Part shown: piece by piece, positions 31,894 to 35,065 of the stretch | Numbering within the stretch: position 1 is the first letter of the stretch | How the letters are laid out: each line of letters begins with the position of its first letter | Virus record (IMG/VR): IMGVR_UViG_3300015209_000003 | Span: 1-35,065 of that record | Origin: a virus | Direction: 5' to 3' (one strand) | DNA: 35,065 bases | Program-made: the position numbers and the translations under genes | The notes under the pieces: model-generated | The model's input: the letters and a program-made list of their open reading frames with translations, nothing else | Database searches by the model: none | What the model was told of the DNA's origin: nothing

Positions 31894-31930
31894 GCCCCCG
31901 GTCTCGCCCGCTGGAGCGGGGGACCGGGGG
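31894..31930 (-). terminator. Extended hairpin upstream of the late operon
   Basis: CCCCCGGTC ... GACCGGGGG encloses an inner CCCGC-TGGA-GCGGG stem. It lies between the gene ending at 31973 and the HNH gene, so it could terminate early leftward transcription just before the late promoter region. Confidence 0.55.
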
Positions 31931-31972
31931 CAGACCTGTAGCTCCCACGTGACCCAGGCACACGTAGCAGTC

Positions 31973-32386
31973 TCAGGCGGCGGCCGGCGGGCGTGGGGCG
32001 ATCTTCATGACCGGGTACGGCGCGCCGTGAGGTGCGGACGGGGCGATGAAGTCGAGGTCGCCGTCGCCGAGGAGATGGTCCTTCGCCAGCTGGGTCAGCT
32101 CCTTGGCATCTACGACCTCGGTGATCACCCGGATCAGCAGCTCCGGCCGGTCGGCCAGGCGCTCCTTCGCCGCGTCCAACGACGCCCGCCGCCGGTACTG
32201 CTGGCTCAACTCGACGAGCTGGCCGAGCGCGGTCACAGACGGGCCGTCCTCCCGGGCCTCGAGCTCAGCGACGACCAGGACACGGCCAGCCGCGCGTTCC
32301 TGGGACAAGCGGGCGATGTCGGCGCCCAGGCGGGCGTCCTCGACCATCAGCTTCACCAGTCGGGTAGGCGACATCGGACGGGGCAC
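31973..32386 (-). CDS. Hypothetical helical protein before the late operon
   Basis: 137 residues from GTG at 32384-32386 with GGAG seven bases upstream; ATG at 32374 is an alternative. Helical, Leu/Ala/Glu-rich (ADIARLSQERAAGRVLVVAE; LGQLVELSQQYRRRASLDAA), ending in Pro/Ala. It stands apart between two regulatory-looking spacers, so it could be a regulator, but it has no clear helix-turn-helix. Function unknown. Confidence 0.6.
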   Translation of the reverse strand: MPRPMSPTRLVKLMVEDARLGADIARLSQERAAGRVLVVAELEAREDGPSVTALGQLVELSQQYRRRASLDAAKERLADRPELLIRVITEVVDAKELTQLAKDHLLGDGDLDFIAPSAPHGAPYPVMKIAPRPPAAA

Positions 32387-32650
32387 AGGGCGGCTCCACG
32401 GGATCTGAGGTTGGGGCAGCGGCCCGCCACACGGGAGTGCGTGGGCGGGCCGCCGTCGGCCAGCAGGCCGCACGCCAGCAAGAGGTGCGGCCACGCTGAC
32501 GGGATGGGGCCTGGGAGCTACAACGCTCCTTGGCCAAGGACCGGCGAGACTGCATCCAGTGGTACACCTCGCGCCCCCAACAGGCAAGCAGCCACCCATC
32601 GTGACCTGCGACGATGCGTTGTCCCCCCATGGGGGACACACGCCTGGGGC
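32387..32650. other. Non-coding spacer with hairpins and a 14-bp palindrome
   Basis: 264 bases without a convincing gene. It contains TCCTTGGCCAAGGA (32527-32540, perfect palindrome), stem GGCCGCAC/GTGCGGCC (32466-32492), stem GGCCCGCC/GGCGGGCC (32421-32451) and CCCCCATGGGGG near 32630. Likely holds an end of one transcript and the start of the next. Confidence 0.5.
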
Positions 32651-33178
32651 TCAGGCCGCCGGCTGGCGCCCACGGCGCGACGGCTCGAACGTGAACCGGT
32701 CCCGGCCCGGGTCGGTCGTCTTCGGCCACCGCAACCACGCCCGGTAGCAGGCGTCGTCGTACCCCGACCGGCGGCGGCCCACCACCGGCTGATCGCACGC
32801 CAAGCAGTAAGGGACGGTCACGTGGACCTCGAGGAGCCGAGGGTCAGCTGGACGGCACGTCTGGACCAGCTGGTGACGTTCCCGGTCGAGCCGCTCGATC
32901 GTGCGCAAAGCATCGGTCATCCCCGACAGGTAGGACCGGATCCGCAATGCCAGACCCCCCGACAGCGTCGGGTTCATAGCCGTCAACTCGACCGGCTGCG
33001 CATGCCCACCCGATCCGGACCGCTGGTTGCTCGCCGACCGCAACCCGTCATCCGCCAACAGGGCGGCCTGGGCCGCCAGGTCCTCAGCGACCGCCGTGTA
33101 GGCGTACACCTGACCCGCGGCCCGGGCCGCAGCCCGGTCAATGTGGTTCTGGCGGGCGGCCACCGGGGCGCTCAACAC
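32651..33178 (-). CDS. Hypothetical protein with C-terminal zinc-ribbon-like motif
   Basis: 175 residues from GTG at 33176-33178 (GTGTTGA overlap with the upstream peptide). The N-terminal 110 residues are helical (VYAYTAVAEDLAAQAALLAD; ALRTIERLDRERHQLVQTCR). The end holds CLACDQPVVGRRRSGYDDAC, a Cys-pair cluster followed by basic residues. Possibly a DNA-binding early or middle protein. Function unknown. Confidence 0.65.
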   Translation of the reverse strand: MLSAPVAARQNHIDRAAARAAGQVYAYTAVAEDLAAQAALLADDGLRSASNQRSGSGGHAQPVELTAMNPTLSGGLALRIRSYLSGMTDALRTIERLDRERHQLVQTCRPADPRLLEVHVTVPYCLACDQPVVGRRRSGYDDACYRAWLRWPKTTDPGRDRFTFEPSRRGRQPAA

Positions 33179-33267
33179 GACGACCTGGACCTGGGTGATT
33201 CTGCCGGAATCACCCCAACAGGCACCCACCACTCCCAGACGAGCACAGCAAGCGTGAAGTGGATCAC
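33172..33267 (-). CDS. 31-residue hydrophobic peptide
   Basis: From GTG at 33265-33267 with GGGAGG nine bases upstream. The sequence (IHFTLAVLVWEWWVPVGVIP) is hydrophobic and Trp-rich, with a polar end. The stop overlaps the next gene's start. Its coding sequence includes the 17-bp dyad at 33198-33214. Confidence 0.5.
   Translation of the reverse strand: MIHFTLAVLVWEWWVPVGVIPAESPRSRSSC
33198..33214. promoter_or_regulatory. 17-bp dyad, copy 2 (TGATTCTGCCGGAATCA)
   Basis: Identical, in opposite orientation, to the core of the site at 4682-4700. It lies 20 bases upstream of the 175-residue gene start. The pair looks like binding sites for one regulator. Confidence 0.45.
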
Positions 33268-33311
33268 TCCACACAGCCTCCCACCCCGTCGGCAACCTGA
33301 TGCGCGACGAA

Positions 33312-33551
33312 TCAGGGCAGATCGGGGTAGGAGCCGCAACCGTCGTCGTGGGCGACCGTGACATTCCAGCTCGAGTCCGCCGCCGGGTCGCCGCCCAGCC
33401 AACGGAGGAACACGTTGGCCCGACAATCCAGGCACGCCACCAGCAACCGGTTGGTGAGCGTGGCCGGAGGGTCAACACCCACCGGGGCCTCGACCTCGAT
33501 GTAGTCGTACCGGTCAGAACCATGGTCGGCGGGCGGCGTGTCCACGATCAC
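33312..33551 (-). CDS. Small hypothetical protein with Cys pair
   Basis: 79 residues from GTG at 33549-33551, GTGA overlap with the chimeric gene's stop. Contains YDYIEVEAPVGVDPP, then LVACLDCRANVFLRWLGGDP, with a single CxxC. Function unknown; the coupling supports translation. Confidence 0.6.
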   Translation of the reverse strand: MIVDTPPADHGSDRYDYIEVEAPVGVDPPATLTNRLLVACLDCRANVFLRWLGGDPAADSSWNVTVAHDDGCGSYPDLP

Positions 33552-34150
33552 AGGACCAGCCTGGCCGGCCACGCTTCCAAGCCGTGAACCGAGCACGGTT
33601 CGTGCTTGTGGAGCTCGAAGTCGAAACGGGACTGGATGTCCTCGTCCAAGTCGGCCTTGGCCTGCGCGTAGAGCCACACGACCCGCAGCGACTGGCCGGC
33701 CGGTGGGGTGATCAGCGTGTGGTTCCCAGATGTGTTGTAGGTGGCTTTGGCGGTGGTGACCGCCTTGTACCGGGCGAGGAACCCGGCGAGGAGGTTGGCG
33801 GCGGTGGCGTCGGTCGCCGCGCCACTGGGGAGGGGAAGAGCCGCCGCTGAGACAGCCTGGCTGGCCGGGAACCCTGACACCGGGACGGCCGCGGCGCGTA
33901 ACTGGCCGTCCGTCAACCCTGCCGCTGTCGGGTTGGCCACGGTGACGGTCCCGCCAACACTCAGCGTCGCCAACAGGCGGGCGAGGACCGCGGCCAGCGT
34001 CGCCTGGGTGGCCGGGTCCAACAGGGTCCCGTCCGGCCCTGCCAACGACACCACCTCCTGGTGCGCGCCGCCGGCCACCGCCGGGTTCGTCACGGTGCGC
34101 AGCTGCTTCCCCGTCCCGTCGACCGGGAGCTGCAGGATCCCCTCGGCCAC
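33548..34150 (-). CDS. Chimeric copy B of the duplicated virion gene
   Basis: 200 residues from GTG at 34148-34150. Residues 1-166 match the protein of 13513-14196 almost completely (for example SVGGTVTVANPTAAGLTDGQ). The last 34 residues (LDEDIQSRFDFELHKHEPCS, then VHGLEAWPARLVL) are unrelated to that parent and look like the start or body of another small early gene, joined in frame. The beta-rich C-terminal domain of the parent is missing. It is likely a product of recombination that fused a late virion gene to an early gene. May be non-functional or recruited. Confidence 0.75.
   Translation of the reverse strand: MAEGILQLPVDGTGKQLRTVTNPAVAGGAHQEVVSLAGPDGTLLDPATQATLAAVLARLLATLSVGGTVTVANPTAAGLTDGQLRAAAVPVSGFPASQAVSAAALPLPSGAATDATAANLLAGFLARYKAVTTAKATYNTSGNHTLITPPAGQSLRVVWLYAQAKADLDEDIQSRFDFELHKHEPCSVHGLEAWPARLVL
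33653..34150 (-). repeat. Segmental duplication, copy B
   Basis: Direct-repeat partner of 13700-14196, about 20 kb away and in the same orientation. Identity is highest in 33890-34020. Recombination between the copies would resolve the circle into one of roughly 20 kb and one of roughly 15 kb. Confidence 0.9.
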
Positions 34151-34153
34151 GGC

Positions 34154-34369
34154 CTACCAGCCGCGCTCGGCGACGGGAACCGGACTCACCCGGCCACGGA
34201 CAACGACGGCAACCAGGCCGACCAGCGCAACCACGAACGCCTGCACCGCGGAGATGAGCACCGGGTCGGCCAGGACACCAGACGCGACGAGCACAGCAAC
34301 GACCGCCTGGGCCAGGCCGAGAACGGCGGCGCCGACCGCGACCGGCTCATTGGCGGTGAGCCCGGTCAC
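34154..34369 (-). CDS. Holin-like membrane protein, second copy
   Basis: 71 residues from GTG at 34367-34369. Two hydrophobic stretches (VAVGAAVLGLAQAVVAVLVA and VQAFVVALVGLVAVVV) and the tail RGRVSPVPVAERGW, clearly paralogous to the protein of 14196-14420. Starts with a GTGA overlap onto the 25-residue peptide. It might act as an alternate holin or antiholin. Function inferred. Confidence 0.65.
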   Translation of the reverse strand: MTGLTANEPVAVGAAVLGLAQAVVAVLVASGVLADPVLISAVQAFVVALVGLVAVVVRGRVSPVPVAERGW

Positions 34370-34443
34370 CGGCGCACGATGAACACGACGAGAGCGAGGA
34401 TCGCCAGGACGACAAGGATCACGATGAGAAGGTTCTGGTCCAC
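34366..34443 (-). CDS. 25-residue membrane peptide, second copy
   Basis: From GTG at 34441-34443, with GGAGG about eight bases upstream. One hydrophobic helix (NLLIVILVVLAILALVVFIV) and RR end, like the peptide at 14422-14496. Conservation in two places supports function. Confidence 0.7.
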   Translation of the reverse strand: MDQNLLIVILVVLAILALVVFIVRR

Positions 34444-34466
34444 AGGGGGGTTCCTCCGGTTTGGGG

Positions 34467-34673
34467 TCATGGTGCGGCGGCAAGCCACCGGTTGAGATGG
34501 ATGACGAAAGCGATGGTGAAGGGGCCGGCGTGGTCAGCGAGGCTGTGTGCCACCGTCAAGTCGTCGGCCACCAGCATCTGGTCGGCCTCGATGCGTTGGA
34601 CCACGGTCAGCACCTGGCCGAGCAGGTCTTCGATCCTGTCCAGCCGTTCGAGGATGCGACCATCGCCCCTCAA
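34467..34673 (-). CDS. Fused coiled-coil/membrane protein
   Basis: 68 residues from TTG at 34671-34673 (TTGA overlap). The first 50 residues match the coiled-coil protein of 14617-14817 (MRGDGRILERLDRIE, LADHAG). The last 18 (PFTIAFVIHLNRWLAAAP) match the end of the separate 34-residue membrane peptide at 14516-14620. So the two genes of the late cassette are one gene here, by internal deletion. Confidence 0.7.
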   Translation of the reverse strand: MRGDGRILERLDRIEDLLGQVLTVVQRIEADQMLVADDLTVAHSLADHAGPFTIAFVIHLNRWLAAAP

Positions 34674-34888
34674 GTGTCGCCTGTCTCCTTGCCAGTGGGT
34701 GCTGTACCGACGAAGTGGCCGTAGACATGCACGAGTAGGTCAACTGTGTCGTCATCGGCCATGGCCACCGCGATCCGCGTGATCAGAACTGTGACCGGGA
34801 TCCCTGTGTCCGTCTGGCCCTGCCACACCCGGGCGGGGACACCGTTGACCTCCACGACCCTGGTCGTCGACTGCAGGTCGAGCTTCAC
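34670..34888 (-). CDS. Small early protein upstream of the duplicated cassette
   Basis: 72 residues from GTG at 34886-34888, whose GTGA overlaps the stop of the junction gene. Beta-rich (STTRVVEVNGVPARVWQGQT; GIPVTVLITRIAVAMADDD), with a short acidic turn. No family recognised. Confidence 0.65.
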   Translation of the reverse strand: MKLDLQSTTRVVEVNGVPARVWQGQTDTGIPVTVLITRIAVAMADDDTVDLLVHVYGHFVGTAPTGKETGDT

Positions 34889-35065
34889 CGGCCCGGTATG
34901 TCCTCGCCGGCCAGGTCCTCGATCAGGCGGAGGGCGATGTCGTCCCATGGTGTCGGCTCCCACGCCTCACCCTCGTCGGCCAGGATCTTGTCCCAAGCAT
35001 CAAGCAGCTCCCCCAGCCAAACCACCGCACGCGGGACCGCCTCCGCCTCCGCCTCCGCCGCCGCC
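34885..35065 (-). CDS. Junction gene, C-terminal part
   Basis: Continuation of the frame that leaves base 1. After Ala/Glu repeats (35042-35065) it reads AVPRAVVWLGELLDAWDKIL, then a short acidic helix, ending ...GEDIPGR and TGA at 34885-34887. Combined length is 639 bases, a whole number of codons, which supports both the join and circularity. Confidence 0.8.
   Translation of the reverse strand, partial: AAAEAEAEAVPRAVVWLGELLDAWDKILADEGEAWEPTPWDDIALRLIEDLAGEDIPGR

Noticed and set aside
1-35065. tRNA genes
   Set aside because: No cloverleaf-like segment with a CCA-proximal stem and T-loop consensus was noticed in the gaps; a dedicated search would be needed to exclude them.

Overview
The window reads as a complete circular genome of an actinobacterial temperate siphovirus, opened at an arbitrary point. 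Base composition is about 70% G+C, GTG starts are frequent, and Shine-Dalgarno sites are of the GGAGG type. One promoter looks leaderless. The endolysin carries 'GGVFPFGDA...YGSLGGTPLN' repeats, which I associate with actinobacterial surface proteins, especially Acidimicrobiia. The host is therefore inferred to be a high-G+C actinobacterium; its genus cannot be read from the sequence. Circularity is supported directly: one leftward reading frame runs off position 1 and continues in frame from position 35065, giving a 212-residue protein with an Ala/Glu/Val low-complexity stretch at the join.

Almost all genes point left. Transcription appears to start near 5480 and runs through a tightly overlapping set of small early genes (5446 to 1983). 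It continues through a ParB-like protein, the junction gene, and a cassette of small membrane genes that duplicates a late-region cassette (33548-34673). After two short spacers with hairpins and palindromes (32387-32650 and 31856-31972) come the late genes: HNH endonuclease, small membrane protein, terminase small and large subunits, portal, protease, HK97-type capsid, connector and tail-completion proteins, tail tube, tail chaperones, tape measure, and a LamG-bearing minor tail protein. These are followed by further virion proteins, an M15 peptidase endolysin, holin-like membrane genes and four tail-fibre-like proteins. The last carries a C-terminal alpha/beta hydrolase. A strong hairpin at 9217-9240 closes this unit.

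The remaining arc (5509-9200) is the lysogeny and replication module: a rightward probable replication initiator, an unknown rightward gene, a leftward tyrosine integrase, and a rightward lipoprotein with an HNH-like domain that looks like a lysogenic conversion gene ('moron').

The most interesting element is the replication system. The initiator gene contains nine exact copies of TTGTCGCG in 212 bp, arranged mainly as inverted pairs and followed by a 39% G+C stretch; this is the layout of the lambda origin inside gene O. The early operon encodes a free-standing DnaA domain IV whose DnaA signature is altered at two DNA-contacting positions (GGRNHKTV instead of GGRDHTTV). TTGTCGCG shares its first half with the DnaA box. 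I infer a phage-encoded mini-DnaA that recognises a diverged set of boxes in the initiator gene. No ParA, no clear immunity repressor, no tRNA and no CRISPR array were recognised.
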